Shown piece by piece: positions 33,920 through 42,736 of a stretch of 64,000 bases of DNA. This DNA comes from DAHUXN01 sp963811805. Its GTDB lineage: Bacteria; Acidobacteriota; Terriglobia; Acidiferrales; UBA7541. Each line of letters begins with the position of its first letter. The stretch's first letter is position 1. The position numbers and the translations under genes were made by a program. The notes beneath the pieces are model-generated. The model saw nothing but the letters and a program-made list of their open reading frames with translations. It made no database searches and was not told where the DNA came from. The stretch is from contig CAWESU010000001.1 of NCBI GenBank assembly GCA_963811805.1, forward strand, positions 434,001-498,000, read 5' to 3'.

Positions 33920-35005
33920 TTGGAAGCCGTGCCAGCAACGTGGCGGCGCAATTTCAACTGGGACCGGATACCGCTCTTGAACACGATCGCTACGAGACCT
34001 TCGGCTCGCAGAAGGCGCGCCTACACCTGGGTGGGCTACGCCGTCTCGATCGCCTGCCTAGTTTGGGTCCTGTACGATTTTCACGTCCGGCAAGCTTTGG
34101 AAGAACTCGCCGCGGTCAGTTGGCGCTGGGTGGCGCTGGGGATTGGATTGGACATTCTCAGTTACGTTGTACAGGGCCTTCGCTGGAAGTTTCTCCTTTC
34201 TCCCTTTGGGCGCGTGAAAACAAAGAATGCGATTCGCGCCGTCTTTGTCGGACTGTTCGCCAATGTGCTTTTCCCTCTGCGCCCCGGTGAACCGCTTCGC
34301 GCGTATCTGATCGCCAATTCCGAGGACCTCGGGTTTGTCACCGTGCTCGGGTCTGTGCTGGTGGAGCGGCTTATTGACTTGGTCGTAACGACGGCAGGCC
34401 TGGCGGTGATGTCGCTTTTCGTGCCCTTGCCGGAGCGATTTCGCCATGCCGCCGACGTTCTCGGAATTGCCACGCTGGCGCTGCTCGGCGTTTTCGTGGC
34501 GTTGATTATTTATATTGAGCTGCGGTTTGCGGGCGACCCACGCCGGATGTATGGAGGCAAGCGCGTGCCGGGCAAACTGATGTCGACGCTCATCGGCTTG
34601 CACGTGATGGGCACCTCGCCGAGCTTTTATCCCGCGGTGCTTACCTCGCTGCTGATGCCCTTCTGTCAGGTGCTGGCCCTTTGGGCGATGATGAGGTCTT
34701 ACGGCATCGGATTGCCGTTCATCGCTGCCGTGGTCCTGCTGCTGATCATCAATCTGGGCGTCTCGCTGCCGAATGCGCCGGCGAACGTCGGCTCCTACCA
34801 GCTTTTTTGCATTCTGGGATTAAGCATTTTCATGGTGGTGGACAGAAACACAGCGAAGAGCTTTTCGTTTTTTGCCTGGTGGATGTTGACGCTGCCGGTT
34901 GCACTCCTTGGACTGTACGCAGCCTTGCGCAGCGGACTTTCGATCCGCTCACTTCGCGAACAGGTGATCCGCTTGCCCAGCGAAGCGAACGCGCCCCGCG
35001 CATAA
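33920..35005 (+). CDS. Integral membrane protein, lysylphosphatidylglycerol synthase TM / flippase-like (UPF0104) family
   Basis: This protein of up to 361 residues has about eight membrane spans (VGYAVSIACLVWVLY, WVALGIGLDILSYVVQGL, LGIATLALLGVFVALIIYI, FIAAVVLLLIINLGVSL, FFAWWMLTLPVALLGLYAAL). It also has the family signatures VGLFANVLFPLRPGEPLRAY and PNAPANVGSYQ. Such proteins are membrane lipid flippases or transferases; the soluble lysyl-transfer domain of MprF is absent. The start is uncertain: TTG 33920 or GTG 33929, neither with a good ribosome site. It converges with the class III aminotransferase after 23 bases. The substrate is unknown. Confidence 0.85.
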   Translation: MEAVPATWRRNFNWDRIPLLNTIATRPSARRRRAYTWVGYAVSIACLVWVLYDFHVRQALEELAAVSWRWVALGIGLDILSYVVQGLRWKFLLSPFGRVKTKNAIRAVFVGLFANVLFPLRPGEPLRAYLIANSEDLGFVTVLGSVLVERLIDLVVTTAGLAVMSLFVPLPERFRHAADVLGIATLALLGVFVALIIYIELRFAGDPRRMYGGKRVPGKLMSTLIGLHVMGTSPSFYPAVLTSLLMPFCQVLALWAMMRSYGIGLPFIAAVVLLLIINLGVSLPNAPANVGSYQLFCILGLSIFMVVDRNTAKSFSFFAWWMLTLPVALLGLYAALRSGLSIRSLREQVIRLPSEANAPRA

Positions 35006-35028
35006 ATTCCTCTGCGAGGCTCGACCAT

Positions 35029-36417
35029 TCATTTTGTCGCGACGGAACATGACTGATACACCTCATCGATCGCCTCGCGCAAATTAGTGGCGAGCAAGCG
35101 AATCTCATCGCTCGAAATGATGAATGGCGGCGCGAGCAAAAGATGGTCGCCGCGCGCGCCATCAGCGCATCCTTGGACGGGATAGGTCAGCACCCCGCGC
35201 CGCAGAGCGGCGTCGTAGACGCGCGAAGCAATGTTGGCATCGGCGGGAAACGGTTCGGGCGTCGCCGCATCGCGGACGAATTCGACGGCGAGCAGCAGGC
35301 CGATTCCGCGAACGTCGCCAACCATCGGCGATTCCCGCAGCGGACCGAGCGCGCGATGAACCTCTTTGCCCTTCGCCGCTGCGCGGGCGACGAGATCATG
35401 TTCCGCAATGTAATCGAGCACCGCCAGCCCCGCAGCGGCGCAAACAGGATGCGCATTGTAGGTGAAGCCGTGCAAGAAGGCGCCAGAGCCCTTTTCGATC
35501 GCGGCTGCCACGCGCCCGGTGACGATCACGGCGCCGAGCGGTGCGTACCCGCTCGCGACTCCTTTGCCTACGAGGATGATGTCGGGCTCAACGCCCCAGT
35601 GCTCCACGGCAAAGGTTTTTCCCGTGCGGCCCATGCCGGTCATCACTTCATCGGCGACCAACAAGATGCCGTGACGCCTGCAAATCTCCGCGATGCGCGG
35701 CAAATATTCCGCCGGGGGAGCGACCGCGCCGAGCGTCGCGCCGGAAACGGGCTCGACGAAGAAGCCGGCTACATTTTTACCGCCGACGGCCGCAATCTGC
35801 GTCTCAAGGTCCTCCGCACACGCCACGCCGCATTGCGGATAGCGCAAATCCAGCGGACACCGGTAGCAGTAGCACGGAACGACGTGCTTCCAATCCGGCA
35901 AGAGCGGCAGAAAAGGAGCGCGGCGCCTCACATTTCCTGAGAGCGCCAGCGCGCCCAGCGTGGCACCGTGATAGCTCTGGCTTCGCGAGATAAATTGCGT
36001 GCGCGCCGGTTCGCCGCGCTCGAGAAAGTACTGCCGGCAAATCTTCAGCGCCGTTTCCGCCGCCTCGGAGCCGCCGCTGGTCAGGAATACGCGGCCTGGT
36101 CCGTCATCCGAATCGCGAAAATTTGGCGGCGCAAGGGCGAGCAGGCGACGCGCCAGCTCCTCCGCCGCGCGCGTCATGAACTGCGAAGAATGCGCATAGG
36201 CCAGCGTGCGCGCCTGCTCGGCCATCGCCTGCGCTACGGACGCGACGCCGTGGCCGATGGACACCACCGCTGATCCGCCTGAGGCGTCGAGAATTTTGCG
36301 ATTGTCGGCAGTGAAGAGGAAGCAGCCCTCGCCGCGCACCGCCTGCGGATAGTCTCTGCGGAAACTGCGCGGGAACAACGCGTGCGGCGCGTTTCGGGTC
36401 TCTGTTTTCTCGGACAA
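35029..36417 (-). CDS. Class III (omega-type) aminotransferase
   Basis: This 462-residue PLP enzyme has FLTSGGSEAAETALK for phosphate binding, VADEVMTGMGRTGK with D256 against the pyridine nitrogen, and K285 in ILVGKGVASGYAPLGA as the Schiff-base lysine. The substrate could be a beta- or gamma-amino acid, a diamine or a pyruvate-dependent amine. A cysteine-rich insert at about 182-200 (CYCYRCPLD, then YPQCGVAC) occurs in one subgroup of the family and may bind metal. The start is TTG after AGGAGCG. No pathway partner lies beside it. Confidence 0.9.
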   Translation of the reverse strand: MSEKTETRNAPHALFPRSFRRDYPQAVRGEGCFLFTADNRKILDASGGSAVVSIGHGVASVAQAMAEQARTLAYAHSSQFMTRAAEELARRLLALAPPNFRDSDDGPGRVFLTSGGSEAAETALKICRQYFLERGEPARTQFISRSQSYHGATLGALALSGNVRRRAPFLPLLPDWKHVVPCYCYRCPLDLRYPQCGVACAEDLETQIAAVGGKNVAGFFVEPVSGATLGAVAPPAEYLPRIAEICRRHGILLVADEVMTGMGRTGKTFAVEHWGVEPDIILVGKGVASGYAPLGAVIVTGRVAAAIEKGSGAFLHGFTYNAHPVCAAAGLAVLDYIAEHDLVARAAAKGKEVHRALGPLRESPMVGDVRGIGLLLAVEFVRDAATPEPFPADANIASRVYDAALRRGVLTYPVQGCADGARGDHLLLAPPFIISSDEIRLLATNLREAIDEVYQSCSVATK

Positions 36418-36613
36418 TTCAGCGCTCCTGCGTAATCAGGCCACTCGCTTGCGAGAAACGCGCGCCGATTCTAGCAGAAATGCTCTCGCGATATTCGGAC
36501 GCGCGCGATTCAGAATGTCGATTAAGCTTGCGCTTTCCATGCAACTCTTGTTTCAATCTCTTCATCGTTTCTAAGCATCTCAATGAGCGTCCATGACGGC
36601 AGGGAGGAAATCC

Positions 36614-37318
36614 ATGAGGGAACGAATTCTGGTTTGCACACTCTTGATCGGCAGCCTGGTGCTGCCGGCATTCGCCGGCTCAACGCGCAATGACGACATC
36701 AGCCGCATCGAGGATTCCACTCAGATATTCAAGGACATTGTCGACGCTCCCGACAGTTCGTTTCCGCTGGACTTGATCCAGTCGGCCGCCTGCTTGGCCA
36801 TCATTCCGGGCGAGAAGCAGTTCGCCTTCGTCGTCGGCGGAAAGTACGGCAAAGGCATCGTGGTGTGCCGCACTGGCCCTAAAACTTGGAGTGCGCCTGC
36901 GTTTGTGATGATCAGCGGGGGAAGCTTCGGTTTTCAGATCGGAGGATCGTCCACCGACCTGATTCTCGTTTTCCGCAATCGTGACGGCCTGACGAGGCTT
37001 CTGAGTGACAAGTTCAAAATCGGTGGCGAGGCCACCGCCGCTGCGGGCCCTGTCGGCCGCAATGCTCAGGCCAGCACCGACTTGCAGCTGCACGCTGAAA
37101 TCCTGAGCTACTCGCGCAGCCGCGGCCTCTTCGCCGGTGTCAGCCTCAATGGCGCGGTCTTCGAACCCGACGAGGATGGCGATGTTTCTCTCTACGGCGA
37201 TGGCACCACGCCGGACAAAATCCTGAACGGCAAAGTGCCGGCGCCCAGCGAGGCCGCGCCCCTGCTCGCTGATATCAGCAAATACGCACTCGCCGATTAC
37301 AGGCAGTCGGGCGACTGA
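36614..37318 (+). CDS. Exported SYLF-domain (Ysc84-type) lipid-binding protein
   Basis: This 234-residue protein has a signal peptide (ILVCTLLIGSLVLPAFA) and a SYLF/Ysc84 domain with AACLAIIPGEKQFAFVVGGKYGKGIVVCR, ISGGSFGFQIGGSSTDLILVF and AEILSYSRSRGLFAGVSLNG. Ysc84 domains bind phosphoinositides in eukaryotes; bacterial members are exported and poorly characterised. ATG 36614 follows GGGAGGAA by six bases; ATG 36593 is less likely. It is transcribed alone and converges with the HD-GYP gene, 13 bases apart. Confidence 0.88.
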   Translation: MRERILVCTLLIGSLVLPAFAGSTRNDDISRIEDSTQIFKDIVDAPDSSFPLDLIQSAACLAIIPGEKQFAFVVGGKYGKGIVVCRTGPKTWSAPAFVMISGGSFGFQIGGSSTDLILVFRNRDGLTRLLSDKFKIGGEATAAAGPVGRNAQASTDLQLHAEILSYSRSRGLFAGVSLNGAVFEPDEDGDVSLYGDGTTPDKILNGKVPAPSEAAPLLADISKYALADYRQSGD

Positions 37319-37331
37319 TTCGCGTTTCCTC

Positions 37332-38363
37332 TTAGGGTTTCTGCGCTTGGCCAGCAGCCCGCGCGGCCGCTTTGGCTGCGCCTGAACCATTGTTGCGGGA
37401 AGCCGGCCGCACCACGCCTTCGGTTGTGATCATGCTGCGGAATTCGCGCACGATATTTCCGTCCCACCAGCCGTAGTTAACTTCCTTTTGAAGAATCTCC
37501 CAAGATTCACTTTGCGTCAGTGCTCCGCGATACGGGCGATGTGTCGTCAACGCATCATAGACGTCGGCAATCTGCAAGACGCGTGCGAGCAGCGGGATGG
37601 CGTCGCCGGCAAGGCCGTCCGGGTAGCCTGACCCATCCCATCGCTCATGGTGGTGCCGAATGATCGGCAGAACACTGCGAAACGACTTCAGCGGAGCGCA
37701 AATATGCTCGCCGGCCGCGGCATGTTGTTTGATCACATTTCGTTCTTCCGCAGTGAGAGGCCCCGGCTTCAGCAGCACCGCATCCGGCACAATCACTTTG
37801 CCGATGTCGTGAACAACCCCCGCACGCCGCAGGGCGACGATGTCGTCCGCAGGGAGGCCCAGCCTTTCGCCCAGCCGCGCGGAGAATTCCGCAAGCCGTG
37901 TGCAATGCCCGTGCGTGCATGGATCGCGCGATTCGATGCTCAGCGCCAGCGTAAACAACACCGTTTCCGCATGCTCCAGCTCGTCGGTGAAGGCTTTCAG
38001 CCGCAGCAGCGAGTGAACCCGCGCATCGAGCTCGCTGACGTCGATTGGCTTGCTCAAGAAATCATCCGCTCCCGCTTCGATTCCGCGAATGCGGTCGCTC
38101 TTGTCCGAAAGCCCGGTAATCAGGACAACGGGAATCAGCCGCGTCTCTGCATTCGACTTTATTTCCCGGCACACGTCGAAGCCGTCACGGCCCGGCATCA
38201 TGACGTCGAGCAAAATCAAATCGGGACGAAACGCCGCGCATTCACTCAGAGCGTTCGCTCCATCCAACGCCGTGCACACGTCATACCCCTGCCGCTCGAG
38301 CAGGAGCTGAAGGCCCTCGCGAATCGCGGGTTCGTCGTCCACAACTAATATTCGCTCGCTCAT
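37332..38363 (-). CDS. Response regulator with HD-GYP c-di-GMP phosphodiesterase domain
   Basis: This 343-residue RpfG-like protein has an N-terminal receiver domain with acidic pocket DDE at 9-11, phosphoacceptor D53 (LILLDVMMPG) and K105. An HD-GYP domain follows with HDIGK at 185-189 and HHERWDGSGYPDG containing GYP at 246-248. It should hydrolyse c-di-GMP to pGpG or GMP after phosphorylation. No histidine kinase lies beside it, so it is an orphan regulator. The C-terminal 25 residues are Ala-rich and variable. The uricase gene ends 22 bases upstream, but co-transcription is uncertain. Confidence 0.93.
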   Translation of the reverse strand: MSERILVVDDEPAIREGLQLLLERQGYDVCTALDGANALSECAAFRPDLILLDVMMPGRDGFDVCREIKSNAETRLIPVVLITGLSDKSDRIRGIEAGADDFLSKPIDVSELDARVHSLLRLKAFTDELEHAETVLFTLALSIESRDPCTHGHCTRLAEFSARLGERLGLPADDIVALRRAGVVHDIGKVIVPDAVLLKPGPLTAEERNVIKQHAAAGEHICAPLKSFRSVLPIIRHHHERWDGSGYPDGLAGDAIPLLARVLQIADVYDALTTHRPYRGALTQSESWEILQKEVNYGWWDGNIVREFRSMITTEGVVRPASRNNGSGAAKAAARAAGQAQKP

Positions 38364-38385
38364 ATCGTTGGCGCTTTAAGCGCCC

Positions 38386-39249
38386 TCAAACCAATCCTTT
38401 TCTCCGGCGCAGCGTTGCCGCGGCCACTCCCTGAGGCTCCTCCAGCGGCACGAACAGCTCATTATCGTTTTCCATCCCAAATGGTTTGAGATTCACCGGC
38501 GAACAATAGTTGTCCGGCATGCGCACGTGGATTTCGCCGATGGCCTCGAAATTGTCGAGCACCGCTTGCCCAAGCGTGTAAAGGCTATGCTGCAGCGATT
38601 TGCCTTCGTGGGCCGCGAAAGTTTCAAGCAGGGTTTTTCGCACTCCGTGCCACATGGTGGAAAACGGCATATCCGGTTCCGGAAATTCGTAACTCCAGGT
38701 CGCGTTGAGCGCGGTCGAAAGAATCCGTTGGCGGTTTTCCTCGAGCGTCGTGTACGGGTCGCGGAGGAAACCTTCAAACGTGGAACCGGAGGTCTTCATG
38801 ACCAACAAATCTTCCAGGCCGGATTGCAGATTCACCTTCGCTCTTGTCGCGTTGATGTGCGCGATGCGCTTTTCGCTCGCGCTGGCCAGAAACGCCGAGG
38901 CGTGCCCTTTGTCTCCTATCGTAATGCGCGACCATGGCCGCTCGCTGATATGCACGTCCACCAGCGTCACTTGAGGATTGTAGGTAAGGAAGTGCTCTGT
39001 GATGTGAAACGCGAATTCCTCGATCGCTTCGGCCGGATACTGCCGCGCCAGCACGTAGACCGTATTTTTCACCGTATCCGTGGGCAGGACCGCGCGATTT
39101 TCGCCTTTCATGTGCGCGGCCTCGAAAGCACCCTCGAACCGCAGGGAGACCGAAAGGTCCTTCACTTCGTGCAATCCGCCGCGGCGCATCAACCGCAGCA
39201 GGCGAATACCCTTTTCTCCGTAGCCGTTGTCTACCAGCTCTATGCTCAT
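38386..39249 (-). CDS. Urate oxidase (uricase)
   Basis: This 287-residue cofactor-free oxidase converts urate to 5-hydroxyisourate. Conserved features are YGEKGIRLLRL with the catalytic Lys (K13), AVLPTDTVKNTVY with the T57-D58 pair equivalent to the fungal enzyme, and a C-terminal RMPDNYCSPVNL substrate loop. Length fits one full two-domain T-fold subunit. ATG 39249 after GGAG is preferred over the TTG 39267. It is 19 bases downstream of guanine deaminase, forming a purine-degradation pair. Confidence 0.92.
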   Translation of the reverse strand: MSIELVDNGYGEKGIRLLRLMRRGGLHEVKDLSVSLRFEGAFEAAHMKGENRAVLPTDTVKNTVYVLARQYPAEAIEEFAFHITEHFLTYNPQVTLVDVHISERPWSRITIGDKGHASAFLASASEKRIAHINATRAKVNLQSGLEDLLVMKTSGSTFEGFLRDPYTTLEENRQRILSTALNATWSYEFPEPDMPFSTMWHGVRKTLLETFAAHEGKSLQHSLYTLGQAVLDNFEAIGEIHVRMPDNYCSPVNLKPFGMENDNELFVPLEEPQGVAAATLRRRKGLV

Positions 39250-39268
39250 CGACGGACTCCACGACAAA

Positions 39269-39754
39269 TCAGTAGCGGACCTTGTCTGGCTTCTCTTCCC
39301 AGGCGCGAAACACCTTCAGTGCATCTTCGCGCATAAGCTGCAACATGGAAATCTTCCTCGCTTCCACGTTTTTCTTCAATTCATCGTAAATGAGCGAATC
39401 GTCGAAACCAATCTTCGCGGCGTCTGCGCTGGTGGCCGCGAAATAGATCCGCGCGGGACGCGCCCAGTAGATCGCGCCCAGGCACATCGGGCAGGGCTCG
39501 CAGGTTGCGTAAATCTCGCAGTTGCTCAGCTCGAAGCGGCCGAGCTTTTTGCACGCTTCGCGAATGGCGACGATCTCTGCATGCGCGGTGGGGTCATTTG
39601 TGGAAGTGACAACGTTGTTCCCTTCGGCAAGGATTTCTCCTGCTCTCACAACGAGCGCCGCAAACGGTCCGCCTTTGCCCGAACGGACGTTTTCGAGTGC
39701 CAGCTCAATCGCACGAGCCATGAACTTCGCCACATCAGGTTTAGGATCTCGCAT
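39269..39754 (-). CDS. guaD: Guanine deaminase (cytidine-deaminase-like zinc fold)
   Basis: This 161-residue nucleoside-deaminase fold protein has the zinc motifs HAE (H58, E60) and PCPMC (C88, C91) and the bacterial guanine deaminase context NNVVTSTNDPTAHAEIVAI and GFDDSLIYDEL. It converts guanine to xanthine. It is followed by uricase, so purines are probably degraded for nitrogen; xanthine dehydrogenase and the later allantoin steps are not in the window. A tRNA adenosine deaminase (TadA) is the alternative, but the C-terminal segment and the uricase neighbour favour guanine. Confidence 0.88.
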   Translation of the reverse strand: MRDPKPDVAKFMARAIELALENVRSGKGGPFAALVVRAGEILAEGNNVVTSTNDPTAHAEIVAIREACKKLGRFELSNCEIYATCEPCPMCLGAIYWARPARIYFAATSADAAKIGFDDSLIYDELKKNVEARKISMLQLMREDALKVFRAWEEKPDKVRY

Positions 39755-39795
39755 TCCTTGCGTTCACGTCAGGCCGGGAGTGCGGCAGCTCCATG

Positions 39796-41379
39796 CTAAT
39801 GGGCCATGCTCCGGCCGCGGCCTTTGCCCGGCCTCGCTCTCTTCAGAATGAACATGAACGGTATCATGCCCAGGCAGACATATCCCATAAGGCGAAAATC
39901 CCGGATGAACGACAGCATCATCGCCTGTCCTTGCAGCGCCGAATAGAACATCTGATGCGCCATCTGCAATGCATGCGTCGTGCTTTCCCCCGCAACCGTC
40001 AGTTGCTGCGCCATCGCCCGGATAGCGGCTTCGAACCGATAATTCATCGGAGTGACGTGCGCCGCCAGAATTCTCTGGTTGGCCTGCGCGCCGCGATCCA
40101 GCAGCGTGGTGACAAACGAAATACCCATGCTTCCGCCCATGTTGCGTGCCAGATTTATCAGGCCGGTCGCGTCGTTCGTTTTTTGTGGCGCCACATAGTA
40201 AAAAGCGATCACGTTGATCGGCACAAAGAGAAACGCGACGCCAAATCGCGAAACAATCCACACCAGCACCGGCGTCGACATGCCCATCTGCAAATCAAAA
40301 TGCGTGCCCATCATGAACAGTCCGGACGCAGTTATCGTGAGGCCCACCACGACCAGCCATCTGGCTTCGATTTTCCCCAGCAGCCATCCCACGAACGGCA
40401 TGACCATCATCATAAATAGCCCGCCGGGCAGCAGAACCAGCCCGCTCTGCATCGCCGTATATCCCATCAGCGTCTGCAACAATATCGGGAGCAAGACCGT
40501 GGTGCCGTAAAGCACGAACCCAAGGATATACATTGTAAAAACAGCGACGGCGAAATTGCGCTCCTTCAGCAAATGCAGATCGATTACCGGCTCTTTCTGC
40601 TTCAACTCCCAGAGGATTACGCCCACGATGGCAATCAGCGCCACTACGGTGCACCAGATAATGAAGTTCGACCCAAACCAGTCGTCGCGCTGCCCTTTGT
40701 CGAGCACCACTTGCAGGAATCCCACGCCGACGCTGAGCAGCCCGATTCCGATGTAGTCGATTCTGAGTTTCTTCCCCACATTGTGCGCCGGATTCTTGAT
40801 CAGCAGCGAGGTCATCAGAATGGACACAATTCCCACCGGAATATTGATGAAGAAAATCCAGCGCCACGTGAAATTGTCGGTGATCCAGCCACCGAGCGTC
40901 GGGCCGATCGTTGGCGCGACCACCACGCCCATGCCGTAAATGGCCATGGCCATGCCTTGTTTTTCCCGCGGAAAACTGTCGACAAGGATCGCCTGCGAGA
41001 TCGGCTGCAAGCCGCCGCCGCCCGCTCCTTGCAGCACGCGAAAGAACACCAGCGCGCCCAGGCTCGGCGCGAGCCCGCAAAGAAAGGAACTGATGGTGAA
41101 AATCGCGACGCAGGCCATGTAGAACTGCTTGCGTCCGAAAACGTTGGAGAGCCACCCGGTCAGTGGCAAAACGATGGCATTCGAAACCAGATACGACGTA
41201 AGCACCCACGTGCTTTCGTCAACGCTGGCGCTCAGGCTTCCGGCAATGTGCGGCAGCGATACGTTCGCAACGCTCGTGTCCAGCACTTCCATGAACGTTG
41301 CGAGCATCACCGTGGCGGCAATCAGCCACGGGTTAACGTTATCGCGCGCGCGATCTTGCGTAAGGGAAAAAGTGGCCAT
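39796..41379 (-). CDS. DHA2-family multidrug efflux MFS transporter (EmrB-like)
   Basis: This 527-residue permease with 14 predicted spans belongs to the EmrB/QacA drug:H+ antiporters. Typical segments are IAATVMLATFMEVLDTSVANVSLPHIAGSL at the start, LTGWLSNVFGRKQFY in the first loop, and FRVLQGAGGGGLQPISQAI. It forms a tripartite pump with the EmrA-type adaptor encoded just upstream in the operon (7-base gap) and the TolC-type channel. The C-terminus ends in a short basic tail. Substrate range cannot be deduced. Confidence 0.93.
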   Translation of the reverse strand: MATFSLTQDRARDNVNPWLIAATVMLATFMEVLDTSVANVSLPHIAGSLSASVDESTWVLTSYLVSNAIVLPLTGWLSNVFGRKQFYMACVAIFTISSFLCGLAPSLGALVFFRVLQGAGGGGLQPISQAILVDSFPREKQGMAMAIYGMGVVVAPTIGPTLGGWITDNFTWRWIFFINIPVGIVSILMTSLLIKNPAHNVGKKLRIDYIGIGLLSVGVGFLQVVLDKGQRDDWFGSNFIIWCTVVALIAIVGVILWELKQKEPVIDLHLLKERNFAVAVFTMYILGFVLYGTTVLLPILLQTLMGYTAMQSGLVLLPGGLFMMMVMPFVGWLLGKIEARWLVVVGLTITASGLFMMGTHFDLQMGMSTPVLVWIVSRFGVAFLFVPINVIAFYYVAPQKTNDATGLINLARNMGGSMGISFVTTLLDRGAQANQRILAAHVTPMNYRFEAAIRAMAQQLTVAGESTTHALQMAHQMFYSALQGQAMMLSFIRDFRLMGYVCLGMIPFMFILKRARPGKGRGRSMAH

Positions 41380-41386
41380 CCAAGAC

Positions 41387-42721
41387 CTACTTCGTGATGA
41401 TCGTTGCTTCTACGTTCATGCCCGGCCGCAGGATGGCTTCGTTGGGAGGAATCGGATCCAGATAAATCTTGACAGGAATTCGCTCGACGACCTTCACGTA
41501 GTTTCCCGTGGCGTTTTCCGGCGGCAGCAGGCTCAAGCGCGAACCTGTGGCTCCCGCAATCGAATCCACATGGCCCAGGAAGGTCTTTCCATACATGTCG
41601 ACGTGGACCTCTGCACGGTCGCCCGGCCGCACGTGCGCCAGCTGCGTCTCCTTGTAGTTCGCGGTCACCCAGATGTTCGCCAGCGGGACGACCTCCATCA
41701 AGCCCTGCCCCGGCGAAAGAATTTGCCCGAGCTGCACCGTCTTGTCCGTCACCACGCCGTCTTCCGGCGCAACAATTCGTGTGTAGCTGAGGTTCAATTG
41801 CGCAGTTTCCACGACGGCTTCCGCTTCTGCCACGGCCGCGCGCGCCGAGGCCGCGTTCGCTGCGCTCATCCTCACTTGGCGCCGATTGGCTTGCGCTGCT
41901 TGCAGGTTGGCCTGCGCTCGTTCCAAGTCCGCCTTCGCGGAGGCCACTTGCGCCTGCCGCACCGGAATCGTCTGTTTCGCTAAGTCAAGACTCTGTTGCG
42001 CTTCGTCGAGTTCCTGCCTGGCTTCCTCCGCGGCGGCGACGTACGCGTCGTACTGCTGCTGCGAAATCTCCTCTTTCGCCGCTAGCGGCTTCATGCGCGT
42101 CAGGTCAGACTGCGCCTTTTGGTTCGCAGCTTCTTGCTTTTGAACATTGGCCTGTGCATACGCCAATTGCGACGAAGAGGCCTGCTGCAGCGCGAGCTGC
42201 GCCTGCTCGTACGCCGCCTGCGCCGCTGCAACACTCGCCTCGGCGCCAGACGTGTCGCTTTGCGTCGTTGCCGACGTAAGCGGAACGTTCACCGTCGCCG
42301 ACTGCACGCGGCTCTCCGCCGCGGCGAGCGCCGCTTTCGCGTCGTCCAGCTGCGCCTGATAGTCGCGCGGGTCTAGTTGCACCAGCCCCTGCCCCTTTTT
42401 CACCGACTCATTGTCATTCACCAAAACCTGCAGCACGCTTCCTGAAATTCGCGCCGAAATCGGGATGATGTGGCCGTCCACTTCGGCGTCATCGGTCGTT
42501 TCGCGATTGCGGTAATGAAGCCACAGCAGGAATCCGCCAACCACCACGATCACCGCCGCCATCAGCAGGCCTCGGCGAACCCTCGGATTCGCAAACGCCG
42601 ATGCTTTCTGCGGCTCCTGTTCTGGCTGCTCCTGCGTTTTCTCGGCAGCCGCGCTTCTTCTCGTTTTCTGCGCTTCTTCCGTCCGCGGCTCGGGTTCGGC
42701 CTCTGTCGTCCTTCCATCCAT
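41387..42721 (-). CDS. HlyD/EmrA-family membrane fusion protein
   Basis: This 444-residue periplasmic adaptor has a charged Pro/Glu/Lys-rich N-terminal cytoplasmic tail, one membrane span at about 53-71 (LLMAAVIVVVGGFLLWL), and a biotinyl-lipoyl-like half motif (GHIIPISARISGSVLQVLVNDNESVKKGQGLVQLDP). A long Ala/Gln coiled coil at about 120-290 (AAQAAYEQAQLALQQA) follows, then the beta-barrel. The coiled coil contacts the TolC-type channel. It lies between emrB-like and tolC-like genes, 7 and 15 bases away. Confidence 0.93.
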   Translation of the reverse strand: MDGRTTEAEPEPRTEEAQKTRRSAAAEKTQEQPEQEPQKASAFANPRVRRGLLMAAVIVVVGGFLLWLHYRNRETTDDAEVDGHIIPISARISGSVLQVLVNDNESVKKGQGLVQLDPRDYQAQLDDAKAALAAAESRVQSATVNVPLTSATTQSDTSGAEASVAAAQAAYEQAQLALQQASSSQLAYAQANVQKQEAANQKAQSDLTRMKPLAAKEEISQQQYDAYVAAAEEARQELDEAQQSLDLAKQTIPVRQAQVASAKADLERAQANLQAAQANRRQVRMSAANAASARAAVAEAEAVVETAQLNLSYTRIVAPEDGVVTDKTVQLGQILSPGQGLMEVVPLANIWVTANYKETQLAHVRPGDRAEVHVDMYGKTFLGHVDSIAGATGSRLSLLPPENATGNYVKVVERIPVKIYLDPIPPNEAILRPGMNVEATIITK

Positions 42722-42736
42722 GTCCGGCTCAACCTT

